Part shown: positions 44,445 through 53,151 of the stretch, piece after piece
How positions within the stretch are numbered: the stretch's first letter is position 1
How the letters are laid out: the number at the start of each line of letters is the position of its first letter
Source of the DNA: Amycolatopsis dendrobii
GTDB taxonomy: Bacteria; Actinomycetota; Actinomycetes; Mycobacteriales; Pseudonocardiaceae
Assembly (NCBI RefSeq): GCF_014145675.1
Contig: NZ_JACGZW010000001.1
Coordinates: 744,001-808,000 of the forward strand
Reading direction: 5' to 3'
Length of the DNA stretch: 64,000 nucleotides
Program-made: the position numbers and the translations under genes
The notes under the pieces: generated by a model
Database searches by the model: none
Seen by the model: only the letters and a program-made list of their open reading frames with translations
What the model was told of the DNA's origin: nothing

Positions 44445-46556
44445 ATGGCGTACGTCATCGGCATCGACACCGGCGGAACGTTCACCGACGCGTTCGTCGC
44501 CGACCAGCACAACCGGCTCGCCGCGGCCAAAACCCCGTCCACTCCCCCGGATTTCGCGACCGGCTTCCTCACCGCGATCGACGAACTCGCCGCGGAACTC
44601 GGCATCCCGGTCCGCGAACTGCTCGCCAACACCGACTATCTCGTGCACGGCACCACCTCGACGCTCAACGCGCTCGTGACCGGGGACGTCGCGCAGGTCG
44701 GCTTCCTCACCACCCGAGGCCATGCGGACTCGATCAGCATCATGAACCTCGAAGGCCGCTACGCCGGTCTGGGCAGCGACGACATCCAGCACATGGCGCG
44801 GACCGCGAAACCCGCGTCGTTGGTGCCCCGGCACCGGATCCGCGAGATCGACGAACGCGTGGACTACCAGGGCCGCGTCGTCGTCCCGCTCGACGAAGAC
44901 GGCGTCCGGACCGCAGTGCGCGACCTGCTCGCCGACGGTGCCGAAGCTATCGCGGTGTCGTTGCTGTGGTCGTTCCGCAATCCGGCGCACGAGCAGCGGG
45001 TGCGCGCGATCGTGCGGGAGGAAGCACCGGAGGTGTACGTGGCGCTGTCCAGCGAGGTCAGCCCGCGCATCCGGGAGTACCCGCGCAACGTCACGACGAT
45101 CATGAACACCCAGGTCGGCCCGCGGCTGGGCAGCTATCTGCGGCCGCTCGAAGCCGAACTGCGGGAACGCGGGCTCACCGGCGCACTGCTGGTGATGCAG
45201 GGTTCCGGCGGCTGCGTCACCGCTGCGGACGCTCCGGCGCACGCGATCACCACCATCGGTTCGGTGCTCACCGGCGGCGTCGTCGGCTGCACGCGAATGG
45301 CCGCGTCACTGGGCCACGACAAGGTGATCTCGACCGACATGGGCGGCACGACGTTCCTGGTCGGGCTGGTCGTCGACGGCAAACCGGTGACCACCACCAG
45401 CACGATCCTCAACCAGTACACGATCAGCACGCCCATGGTCGACGTGCACACGATCGGGGCCGGCGGCGGCGCGATCGCCTGGGTCGACCTGGGCGGCAAC
45501 CTCCGCGTCGGGCCGCGCAGCGCGGGCGCCCGCCCGGGCCCGGCCTGTTACGGCGAGGGCGGCTGGGAGCCGACGGTCACCGACGCGGATCTCGTCCTCG
45601 GCATCATCAACCCGGACAACTTCCTGGGCGGGCGCAAGAAACTGGACGTCCAGCTGTCGCGGGACGCCATCGACAAGGTGGTCGCGACCCCGCTCGGCAT
45701 GTCCGTCGAGGACGCCGCGGCGGCGATCTACGCGATCCAGAACGCCCAGACCGCCGACCTCGTCCGCAAGGTCGTGGTGAACTCCGGCCAAGACCCGCGA
45801 GACTTCACGCTCTACGCGTTCGGCGGCGCGGGCCCGATGCACTGCGCGAGCTACTCGGCCGACCTCGGTGTCAAGGAGGTCGTGGTCCCGCTCGGGTCCA
45901 CGGCAGCGGTCTTCTCCGCCTACGGCCTGGCCGCCTCGGACATCGTGCTGACCGCCGAACAGTCGCAGCCGGTCGCGATGCCGGTCGCGGCGGAGACCGC
46001 GAACGAGGTGTTCACCGGCCTGGAACGGGAACTGGAACGCCGGTTGGCCGAACAAGGCCTGACCTTCTCCGCGATCAGCTACGAACGCGAAGCCGACATC
46101 CGCTACACCATGCAACTCGCGGAAGTCGCCACTCCCGTACCGGGCGGCGAACTGTCCGACGAGTCGGTGGAGCAGCTCGGCCGAGACTTCGAAGCGAGCT
46201 ACGAAGCGTTGTACGGCAAGGGATCCGGCTTCCCCGACGCCGGGCTGCAGCTGATCACCTACCGCGTCCGCGCGACCGGGATCCTGCAGATCCAGCCGGA
46301 ACTGCCCGAACACGGCACCCTGCCCGGCAATCCCGCCACGAGCGGCGAACGGGAGGTCCTGCTCGACGTCCGCACCGGCCGCCAGCCCGCCGCGATCTAC
46401 GACTACCGCGCACTCGGCGCGGGCCACGAGATCGAAGGCCCGGCCGTAGTCGAAGCGCCGACCACCACCGTCGCCCTGCCGCCGGGCACTCAGGCCACTG
46501 TGGACCGTCTCGGCAACCTCGTGATCCGTTTCCCCGAACGGAAGGAACACTCCTGA
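44445..46556 (+). CDS. Hydantoinase A/acetone carboxylase beta-type subunit
   Basis: 703 aa. ATP-binding actin-like fold: VIGIDTGGTFTDAFVADQHN at residues 4-23, then LVHGTTSTLNALVTG, STDMGGTTFLVGLVVDG and TIGAGGGAIAWVD. This family includes hydantoinase A, 5-oxoprolinase N-half and the beta subunit of acetone and acetophenone carboxylases. Because the operon also has the B-type and the gamma-type gene, a carboxylase is more likely than a hydantoinase. Upstream gap 24 bp; TGATG overlap with the next gene. Confidence 0.9.
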   Translation: MAYVIGIDTGGTFTDAFVADQHNRLAAAKTPSTPPDFATGFLTAIDELAAELGIPVRELLANTDYLVHGTTSTLNALVTGDVAQVGFLTTRGHADSISIMNLEGRYAGLGSDDIQHMARTAKPASLVPRHRIREIDERVDYQGRVVVPLDEDGVRTAVRDLLADGAEAIAVSLLWSFRNPAHEQRVRAIVREEAPEVYVALSSEVSPRIREYPRNVTTIMNTQVGPRLGSYLRPLEAELRERGLTGALLVMQGSGGCVTAADAPAHAITTIGSVLTGGVVGCTRMAASLGHDKVISTDMGGTTFLVGLVVDGKPVTTTSTILNQYTISTPMVDVHTIGAGGGAIAWVDLGGNLRVGPRSAGARPGPACYGEGGWEPTVTDADLVLGIINPDNFLGGRKKLDVQLSRDAIDKVVATPLGMSVEDAAAAIYAIQNAQTADLVRKVVVNSGQDPRDFTLYAFGGAGPMHCASYSADLGVKEVVVPLGSTAAVFSAYGLAASDIVLTAEQSQPVAMPVAAETANEVFTGLERELERRLAEQGLTFSAISYEREADIRYTMQLAEVATPVPGGELSDESVEQLGRDFEASYEALYGKGSGFPDAGLQLITYRVRATGILQIQPELPEHGTLPGNPATSGEREVLLDVRTGRQPAAIYDYRALGAGHEIEGPAVVEAPTTTVALPPGTQATVDRLGNLVIRFPERKEHS

Positions 46557-48529
46557 TGGCTGTCATCCCCGTCGCCGGATCCGAGCGATTCGTCCAGTCC
46601 GGCGCTCCCCTCGACCCGGAAGCCCGGTTCGGCGACCTGAAACTGCACCGCGTCAGCTCCGGCGCCGTGGACGCGCTCACCTACGAGGTGGTCCGGCACC
46701 GGCTGGTCGCCATCACCGACGACATGGGCGACGCGATCAAGCGCATGTCCGGTTCGGTCGTCGTGACCGACTGCAACGACTTCGGCGCGGGCATCATGGA
46801 CGAGACCGGCGAAACCGTCCAGGTCGGGCTGTACAACATGCAGCTCGGGTCCGCTTTGGACATGGCGGTGCGCTGGACGCTGGAGCACCGCGCCGAGAAC
46901 CCGGGAATCGCGCCGGGCGACCAGTTCCTGCTCAATGACCCGTGGATCGGCGGCGGTCTGCACCAGAACGACGTCACCGTCCTCGCGCCGTTGTTCTACG
47001 ACGGTCAGCTGTTCTGCTGGACCGGCGCGGTCGCGCACCAGGTCGACCTCGGCGGCGTGTCGCCGGGCAGTTGGTCGGTCGAGGGACACGACGTCTTCTG
47101 GGAGGCGCTGCCGATCCCGCCGGTGAAGATCGTCGAAGGCGGTCGGCTGCGCTCGGACATGGAGGACATGTACCTGCGGCGGTCCCGCGTGCCGCGGCTC
47201 GTCGGACTGGACCTGCGCGCCAAGATCGGCGCGAACAACGTCGCACAGGACCGGCTCACCGCGCTCATCGACAAGTACGGCCCGGACACCGTCAAGGCGG
47301 TGATGAAGAAGATGATGGGCGACGCGGAATCCCAGCTGCGCACGAAACTCCGCGCGCTGCCGGACGGAACGTGGTCGGCGGTCGCGCACCAGGACGGGGC
47401 GCGGGCGGGCGACCGGGACATCCACAAGATCGTGGTGGCGATGTCCAAACAGGACGACACGCTCACCTTCGATTTCACCGGCACCGACCCCCAGGTCGAC
47501 GGGATCATCAACTGCACCCTCGCCGGATTGCGCGGCGGCATCCTGCCGATCCTGCTGACCATGCTGTGCCCGGACATCTCCTGGTCGCCCGGCGGGATCT
47601 ACCGGTGCGTCGAGATCGTCAGCGAACCCGGGACGATCAACAACTGCACCTTCCCGGCGGGCATCGGGAAGGCGTCGGTCAACTCGGCCTGGTCCACGCA
47701 GAACGCGGTCTCCGAAACCGTCGCGCAGATGCTGAGCACGCACGCCGAACTGAGCCGGTCGGCGATGAGCGTCTGCTGCGGCACCTGGGACCTCACCTTG
47801 CTGGCCGGCGTGGACCAGCGCGGCGGCGGTTTCGCCACGATGCTGTGCGACGCGATGTCCGGCGGCCTCGGCGCGAAGGTGGACGGCGACGGCGTCGACA
47901 CCGGCGGCGAGAACTGCATTCCGATGGGCCGCATCGCCGACATCGAGATCAACGAGTTCAGCTTCCCGATGCTCTACCTGTGGCGGCGCGAGGAGGTCGA
48001 TTCCGGCGGACCGGGCCGGTGGCGCGGCGGCGTCGGAGCGTCGAGCTGCTTCATTCCCTACGACTCCCCCACGCGCAGCGTGCATCTCGTCGTCTCCGCG
48101 AACGGCAAGGCGGTGCCGCAGGCTCCCGGCATCTCGGGCGGCTATCCCGCGGCCACGCAATGGGACGTCCTCGTCCGCGACACCACCGTGCGCGACCAGC
48201 TCGCAAGCGGCCGGATCCCGCAGACGATCGACGACCTGCACGGCCGCGCGGACACCCTCCCGCCGCACCTGGAAACCGACCTCGCCGAAGCGGACGTCTA
48301 CTTCACCCATTGGCAGGGCGGCGGCGGAATCGGCGATCCGCTGCACCGCGAACCCGACCGCGTCGCCGCCGATGTCCGCGACGGCAAGGTGTCCGCTCTC
48401 GCTGCGCTCGACGTTTACGGCGTCGTGCTGGCTGACGGCGAACCGGACCGCGCTGCCACCGCGGCACAACGCGAGCGGCTGCGGTACCAGCGCGCCGGGC
48501 TCACGCCGCCGGAAGGAGCGCACCAGTGA
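46556..48529 (+). CDS. Hydantoinase B/acetone carboxylase alpha-type subunit
   Basis: 657 aa. It starts at 46556; the same frame is open far upstream but without family features. Motifs VTDCNDFGAGIMDETGETV, FLLNDPWIGGGLHQNDVTVL and FSFPMLYLWRREEVDSGGPG are characteristic of HyuB/AcxA-like chains that bind the carbonyl substrate. Such subunits phosphorylate the substrate enol and bicarbonate using ATP together with the A-type partner. GTGA overlap with the gamma-type gene. Confidence 0.9.
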   Translation: MAVIPVAGSERFVQSGAPLDPEARFGDLKLHRVSSGAVDALTYEVVRHRLVAITDDMGDAIKRMSGSVVVTDCNDFGAGIMDETGETVQVGLYNMQLGSALDMAVRWTLEHRAENPGIAPGDQFLLNDPWIGGGLHQNDVTVLAPLFYDGQLFCWTGAVAHQVDLGGVSPGSWSVEGHDVFWEALPIPPVKIVEGGRLRSDMEDMYLRRSRVPRLVGLDLRAKIGANNVAQDRLTALIDKYGPDTVKAVMKKMMGDAESQLRTKLRALPDGTWSAVAHQDGARAGDRDIHKIVVAMSKQDDTLTFDFTGTDPQVDGIINCTLAGLRGGILPILLTMLCPDISWSPGGIYRCVEIVSEPGTINNCTFPAGIGKASVNSAWSTQNAVSETVAQMLSTHAELSRSAMSVCCGTWDLTLLAGVDQRGGGFATMLCDAMSGGLGAKVDGDGVDTGGENCIPMGRIADIEINEFSFPMLYLWRREEVDSGGPGRWRGGVGASSCFIPYDSPTRSVHLVVSANGKAVPQAPGISGGYPAATQWDVLVRDTTVRDQLASGRIPQTIDDLHGRADTLPPHLETDLAEADVYFTHWQGGGGIGDPLHREPDRVAADVRDGKVSALAALDVYGVVLADGEPDRAATAAQRERLRYQRAGLTPPEGAHQ

Positions 48530-48810
48530 ACCTCGACCTCAACCTCCGCGTGGACGAAGCCACCGGCGCGGTCGTCTGCCGCCACTGCGCGGCCCGGATC
48601 GGAGACACCACCGCCGAACCGATGGCGCACGCGCTGCGCCACGAACGCCCCTCGACCGAAGCCGGACCGGGCGTCCACGCCGACCCGGCCGCGTTCGTCG
48701 ACCGGGAAGTCCTGTTGCGCCAGGCATTCTGCCCCGGCTGCCTGACTTTGCTGGCCACCGAGATCGTCCCGGACGGCGAACCCTCCTACCGAAGCTGGAG
48801 CCTCACATGA
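48526..48810 (+). CDS. Acetone carboxylase gamma-like zinc subunit
   Basis: 94 aa. Two Cys pairs, Cys18-x-x-Cys21 (GAVVCRHCAARIGD) and Cys69-x-x-Cys72 (QAFCPGCLTLLATE), form a probable zinc ribbon, as in the acetone_carb_G family. Its place between the HyuB-type gene and the SDR, with four-base overlaps on both sides, is the strongest reason to call this operon a ketone-carboxylase system, since plain hydantoinases and oxoprolinases lack it. It is shorter than the classic acetone carboxylase gamma (about 170 aa), more like the acetophenone type. Confidence 0.85.
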   Translation: MNLDLNLRVDEATGAVVCRHCAARIGDTTAEPMAHALRHERPSTEAGPGVHADPAAFVDREVLLRQAFCPGCLTLLATEIVPDGEPSYRSWSLT

Positions 48811-49568
48811 CCCTCAACGGACTCGCCGGAAAGGTCGTCGTCGTGACCGGCGCGGCCCAAGGCATCGGCGCGGCTTACGCCCGCCGCCTGGTTTCCGAAG
48901 GCGCGACCGTGGCGCTCGCCGACCTCAACCTCGAAGGCGTCCAAGCCACCGCCGCGTCTTTCGACGGCCCTGGCAAAGCCAGCGCGTACGCACTCGACGT
49001 CTCCAGCCGCACCAGCTGCGCCGAGTTCGCCGCGGCATTGACCGAGGCGCACCGCCGGGTCGACGGCCTGGTCAACAACGCCGCGATCTTCTCCACCATC
49101 AAGATGAAACCGTTCTGGGAGATCACCGACGAGGAATGGGATCGCCTGATGGCGGTCAACCTCCGCGGTCCGTGGCTGCTCGTGTCGGCGCTGCTGCCGC
49201 TGCTGCAGGCTTCGCCGTCGGCCAGTGTCGTCAACATCGGCTCCGACGCGGTGCAGCTCGGCCGCCCCGGCTACCTGCATTACGTGGCCAGCAAGGGCGG
49301 CGTGCACGGCATGACGTTCTCGATGGCGCGGGAACTCGGCGAGTTCGGCATCCGGGTCAACACGCTGTCGCCGGGGCCGGTCTACACCGAAGTCGCGCGG
49401 GAAACCGTGACGCCGGAACAACGCGAGGCCATGCTGCGAGCCCAATCGCTGCACCGCCCGGCCGGGGCCGACGACATGACCGGACTGGCCGCGTTCCTGC
49501 TCAGCGACGACGCGGGCTACCTGACCGGCCAGACCCTCAGCGTCAACGGCGGGCTGGTGCACCGATGA
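48807..49568 (+). CDS. Short-chain dehydrogenase/reductase
   Basis: 253 aa. Cofactor motif TGAAQGIG (14-21), an NNAA in place of NNAG at about 90, and catalytic Ser146, Tyr159 and Lys163 in GYLHYVASKGG. Asp39 in ALADLN suggests NAD(H). In the operon it would oxidise a secondary alcohol to the ketone that the carboxylase uses, as 1-phenylethanol dehydrogenase does in acetophenone metabolism; this is inference. ATGA overlaps at both ends. Confidence 0.92.
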   Translation: MTLNGLAGKVVVVTGAAQGIGAAYARRLVSEGATVALADLNLEGVQATAASFDGPGKASAYALDVSSRTSCAEFAAALTEAHRRVDGLVNNAAIFSTIKMKPFWEITDEEWDRLMAVNLRGPWLLVSALLPLLQASPSASVVNIGSDAVQLGRPGYLHYVASKGGVHGMTFSMARELGEFGIRVNTLSPGPVYTEVARETVTPEQREAMLRAQSLHRPAGADDMTGLAAFLLSDDAGYLTGQTLSVNGGLVHR

Positions 49569-50248
49569 GCACGCACCAGGAACTCGTCGCGCTGTCGTCC
49601 CGGATCCTGGCCGCCGCCGGACAAGGCGACCTCATCTGGGGCCACGTCTCGTGCCGTGACGCCGACGGGCGGGGCGTGTGGATCAAGTCGGCGGAATGGG
49701 GCATGGAGGAGGTAACGCCGGAGCGGGTCCACCTGGTCGACGCGGACGGCGAGGTCGTCTCCGGAACCGGGCCGCGGCACAGCGAATACCCGATCCACAC
49801 CGAGGTCATCGCCGCACGGCCGGACGTCAACGCGGTGGTGCACACCCATGCCCCGCACGCCGTCGCCCTCGCCGCGACGGGACAGGAGCTGCGGCCGGTG
49901 AGCCACGCCGCGAACCTGTTCGTGCCGCCCGAGGTGCCGCGCTACACCGAGACCGCCGATTTGATCCTGACGCCGGAATTGGGCAAGTCCCTGGCGGCGG
50001 AACTCGGCGATGCCCGGGCAGTGTTCCTGGTGAACCACGGGATCGTCGCCGTCGGCGATTCGGTGGAAAGCGCGACCGTAGCCGCGGTGGTGCTGGAGCG
50101 GGCGTGCGAGCAGCAGTTGCTGACGCAGTCGTTCGGCGGGTGGCCTGCTTGGTCGCCGCCGGAGGAATCGCACGCGAAGCGCGAGCACATCTATCACCCG
50201 CGCGCGGTGCGGGCGGTGTGGGACTACTTGGTGCGGCAGCTGCCTTGA
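49565..50248 (+). CDS. Class II aldolase/adducin family protein
   Basis: 227 aa. Zinc ligands His93 and His95 in AVVHTHAPHAVAL, a third His in VFLVNHGIVAVG, and an acidic residue in RHSEYPIHTEVI match fuculose/ribulose phosphate aldolases and the related decarboxylases. No phosphate-binding certainty. It may cleave or decarboxylate the carboxylated product. Last gene of the operon, followed by a hairpin. Confidence 0.9.
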   Translation: MSTHQELVALSSRILAAAGQGDLIWGHVSCRDADGRGVWIKSAEWGMEEVTPERVHLVDADGEVVSGTGPRHSEYPIHTEVIAARPDVNAVVHTHAPHAVALAATGQELRPVSHAANLFVPPEVPRYTETADLILTPELGKSLAAELGDARAVFLVNHGIVAVGDSVESATVAAVVLERACEQQLLTQSFGGWPAWSPPEESHAKREHIYHPRAVRAVWDYLVRQLP

Positions 50249-50255
50249 GGCGACG

Positions 50256-50287
50256 GGTGCGCTGTCCGGATGCGTGGGCAGCGCACC
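50256..50287. terminator. Hairpin between the aldolase gene and the DUF4232 gene
   Basis: Perfect 9-bp arms GGTGCGCTG and CAGCGCACC with a 14-base loop between convergent genes. No T-run. Confidence 0.5.
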
Positions 50288-50288
50288 T

Positions 50289-50846
50289 TCAGCCGTTGCC
50301 GTCCTGCACGGCGCGGACAACGAGCGGATGCTGGTCCGGCATGTGCTTCGCGCACGCGCGAGCGTTGGGCTCGGCCAAGAACACCGGCTTGGTGTTGTCC
50401 GGCGGATACACCCGCAGCCCGTCGACGGGAGTGGGCGCGCAGCTTGCCGGATCGTAGACATCGACGTTGACCTGGTCGAGCCACGCCGTGGCCGACTGGC
50501 CGGGCGCCAGTGTCAAGGCAGGCACCGGGCCGGGTTCCCGTTTCGCGGCATCGCCCACCTGACGCCGGTCCACGACGTAGGAAACGCCCGGATACCCGCG
50601 CAGCGCGCAGGCGTCGCCGCCGGAGTTGGTGAAGACGATCGGCACGTAGTAATGCCCGGCCGCCCCTTCTCCTTGGCCCAGCGCGACATCCAGTCCACTG
50701 GTCCGGCATGGCGCGGTTGCCCGGGCAGCCGGCTGGGGAACCCAGGCGGTGCCGGCGAGTGCGGCCGCGACGCCGCCGATCATGAGGTACCGGGCCGAGA
50801 TCACTGTCGTTCTCCCGTCGTCCGAGATTCCGTCGATGCTTCTCAT
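50289..50846 (-). CDS. Secreted DUF4232 protein
   Basis: 185 aa as read from 50846; the GTG at 50804 or the ATG at 50783 are alternative starts close to the hydrophobic signal YLMIGGVAAALAGTAW, which ends near AARA. The mature domain has the DUF4232 layout: CRTSGLDVALGQGEGAAGHY, then VIFTN-type FTNSGGDACALRGYPGVSYV and a last part with Cys pairs. Probably exported; function unknown, often cell envelope associated in actinomycetes. It is divergent from the two-component genes (214 bp), which might control it. Confidence 0.85.
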   Translation of the reverse strand: MRSIDGISDDGRTTVISARYLMIGGVAAALAGTAWVPQPAARATAPCRTSGLDVALGQGEGAAGHYYVPIVFTNSGGDACALRGYPGVSYVVDRRQVGDAAKREPGPVPALTLAPGQSATAWLDQVNVDVYDPASCAPTPVDGLRVYPPDNTKPVFLAEPNARACAKHMPDQHPLVVRAVQDGNG

Positions 50847-51060
50847 CCTGGCAAGCCGCTGCCCGCGGCCCGAGAGGCCAAGGACCCTGTGCGGCAGGGC
50901 TTTGCGTCACCGGCGCGTCGGCGGCCGGCCGCCGGTACCGGTCCATTCCGCCGGAAACCCCATTGTCCGCCCAGATGCGCGCCGGAATCCGCACCCGCCG
51001 CGGACTTGCCGCGATAGGGAACAATTTCTAGGGCAGGTTCCGCGGCGGAGGGGCGGCTCG

Positions 51061-51741
51061 ATGACGGTCCGAGTCTTGCTGGTCGAGGACGACGCCCTGA
51101 TCAGCGAAGCGCTTTCCCTCGCGCTGGCTGACCAGGGCTGCACGGTGCTGCAGGCCGCGTGCGGCGAAGACGCGTTGGCGATGCTGGGATCGGTGAGCGT
51201 GGACGTCGTCCTGCTCGACCTGATGCTGCCGGGCATGGACGGGCTCGCCGTCTGCCACGAGTTGCGCGTGCGCGGCGAGCTGCCGGTCATCGTCATCACC
51301 GCACGGGCCGACAGCCAGGATGTCATCGCCGGTCTGGAAGCCGGTGCCGACGACTACGTGACCAAGCCGCTGGTCGCCGGCGAACTGGCGGCCCGCATCC
51401 GCGCGCTGTTGCGCCGCGCGGCGCCGGTCCGCCGATGCTGTCTCCAGGTCGGCGACCTGTTGCTGAGCACGCACGACGAGACGGTCTCGCGCGAAGGCGT
51501 CCCCATTCGCCTTACCCGTACCGAATTCCGTCTCCTGGCCGAATTGGCCGCCGCCGAGGGCGAGGTCGTCACCCGGGAGCAGTTGCTGCACCGGATCTGG
51601 GGACGCGACTACTTCGGCGGCACGCGCCTGCTCGATGTCCACATCCGGCGATTGCGCCGCAAAGTCGAGCCTAATCCCGATTGTCCGCGTCTCGTGCTCA
51701 CCGTCCGGGGCATCGGCTACCGCGCCGAGCCCCGCCCGTGA
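51061..51741 (+). CDS. OmpR-family response regulator
   Basis: 226 aa. Receiver domain with acidic pocket VEDD (9-11), phosphoacceptor Asp53 in LLDLMLPGMDG, Thr80 in VITARA and Lys102 in YVTKPL; then a winged helix (about 130-222; LTRTEFRLLAELAAAEGEVV, DVHIRRLRRKVEPNP). Purine-rich GGAGGGGCGG lies upstream of the ATG. It overlaps the sensor kinase by GTGA. Target unknown; the divergent DUF4232 gene is nearest. Confidence 0.94.
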   Translation: MTVRVLLVEDDALISEALSLALADQGCTVLQAACGEDALAMLGSVSVDVVLLDLMLPGMDGLAVCHELRVRGELPVIVITARADSQDVIAGLEAGADDYVTKPLVAGELAARIRALLRRAAPVRRCCLQVGDLLLSTHDETVSREGVPIRLTRTEFRLLAELAAAEGEVVTREQLLHRIWGRDYFGGTRLLDVHIRRLRRKVEPNPDCPRLVLTVRGIGYRAEPRP

Positions 51742-53114
51742 GCGCCGCTTCCGTGTCCCGCCTTTCCTTGCGCTTCCGGGTTTCCGCCGCGTTCGGGCTC
51801 GGCCTGCTGGTGGTGGTCAGCGTGCTGTCGGCGGCGACCTGGCACCTCGCCACCGACTACCTGCTCAACCAGCGCCAGCAGAGCGCCGACCGGCATGCCC
51901 GGATCAACGCGCGGCTGGTCGAGAACGAGGTCCGCGACCGGACCGACGGTCTCGGCGAACTGCTGTCCGGCCTCACGTCCGGACCGAATTCGACGATCCT
52001 CGTGTCGCTTCCCGGCGGCTGGCACACCGCCGGACGCCCGATCGGCCCCGCGGACCTCCCGCCCGGCCTGCTCTCCCGCACCCGCCCCGGCGCGCCCGCG
52101 CACGACCGGTTCACCGCCGACGGGGTCCCGGTCCTCGTGGTCGCGCAGCAACTCGCCAAGTCGAAGGGCTATTACGTCGAACTCCATCCGCTGCTCGGCC
52201 TCGAACGGACCTTCCGCAAGCTGCGCATGATCCTCGTCGCGGGCACCGTGACGTGCGGGCTGTTCGGCGTCGTCCTCGGCGCGTGGGCGGCCCGGCGCGC
52301 GCTCCGTCCGCTGGCCGCGTTCACCGAAACCGCAGCCCGGATCGCCCGCGGCGACATGCGCGCGCGACTGCCCGAACAAGCCGGACCCGACCTCGCTCCC
52401 CTCGCCGCGACGTTCAACGCCACCGCCGATGCCCTGGAACGACGCGTCCGCCGTGACGCGCGTTTCGCCGCCGACGTCAGTCACGAACTGCGCTCGCCGC
52501 TCACCACGATGACGACCGTCGCGGAAGTCCTCGAACGCCGTCGCGACGCCATGCCCGCGCCCGCGCAGAAGGCGTTGCAGCTCTTGCTGGCCGAACTCCA
52601 CCGGTTCCGCGGCATGGTGCTCGACCTGCTGGAGATCTCAGCCGTCGACCAAGCCGACAACGGCGAGGAACGCGAACTGGTCGATCTGGGCTCGCTCGTC
52701 CGCAGCGGCGTCGCGAGCAGCCCCGCCCCGCGCCCGGCCCTGGAACTCCCTTCGGAACCCTTGCTGGTGGCAGCGGACCGCCGCCGCCTCGACCGCGTCC
52801 TCGCGAACCTGCTCGACAACGCGGCCCGCTACGGCGGCGGCGCGGTCCGCGTGGCCGCGCACGCGTGCCACGGCGTCGTCCGGTTGGAAGTCGACGACGC
52901 CGGCGACGGGGTGCCCGCCGAACTCCGGGAACGTATTTTCGAACGGTTCTCCCGCGGCGTGCACGCCGGACGACGGGACCCCGGCTCGGGGACCGGCCTG
53001 GGATTGGCGATCGTCGCCGACCACGTGTACCGCCACGAGGGACGTGTGTGGGCGGAGGGCCGCCCGGGCGGCGGGGCGCGGTTCGTCGTCGAACTCCCGC
53101 AAGCGCACGGGTGA
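51738..53114 (+). CDS. Sensor histidine kinase
   Basis: 458 aa. Two membrane helices (about 17-37 and 164-185) frame an extracytoplasmic sensor of about 125 residues. HAMP follows (RRALRPLAAFTETAARIARG), then the H box RFAADVSHELRSPLTTM with His249, N box LDRVLANLLDNAARYG, and G boxes DDAGDGVP and GSGTGLGLAIV. It is a complete kinase paired with the upstream regulator. The signal is unknown. The start is GTG, coupled to the regulator gene. Confidence 0.93.
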   Translation: MSAASVSRLSLRFRVSAAFGLGLLVVVSVLSAATWHLATDYLLNQRQQSADRHARINARLVENEVRDRTDGLGELLSGLTSGPNSTILVSLPGGWHTAGRPIGPADLPPGLLSRTRPGAPAHDRFTADGVPVLVVAQQLAKSKGYYVELHPLLGLERTFRKLRMILVAGTVTCGLFGVVLGAWAARRALRPLAAFTETAARIARGDMRARLPEQAGPDLAPLAATFNATADALERRVRRDARFAADVSHELRSPLTTMTTVAEVLERRRDAMPAPAQKALQLLLAELHRFRGMVLDLLEISAVDQADNGEERELVDLGSLVRSGVASSPAPRPALELPSEPLLVAADRRRLDRVLANLLDNAARYGGGAVRVAAHACHGVVRLEVDDAGDGVPAELRERIFERFSRGVHAGRRDPGSGTGLGLAIVADHVYRHEGRVWAEGRPGGGARFVVELPQAHG

Positions 53115-53151
53115 CGCGGTCAGGGACCCGGTTTCGGCATCACGGGCTCTC

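Noticed and set aside
44445..48529. The HyuA/HyuB pair as a hydantoinase or 5-oxoprolinase
   Set aside because: The four-Cys gamma-type subunit in the same overlapping run fits ketone carboxylases better; not excluded biochemically.
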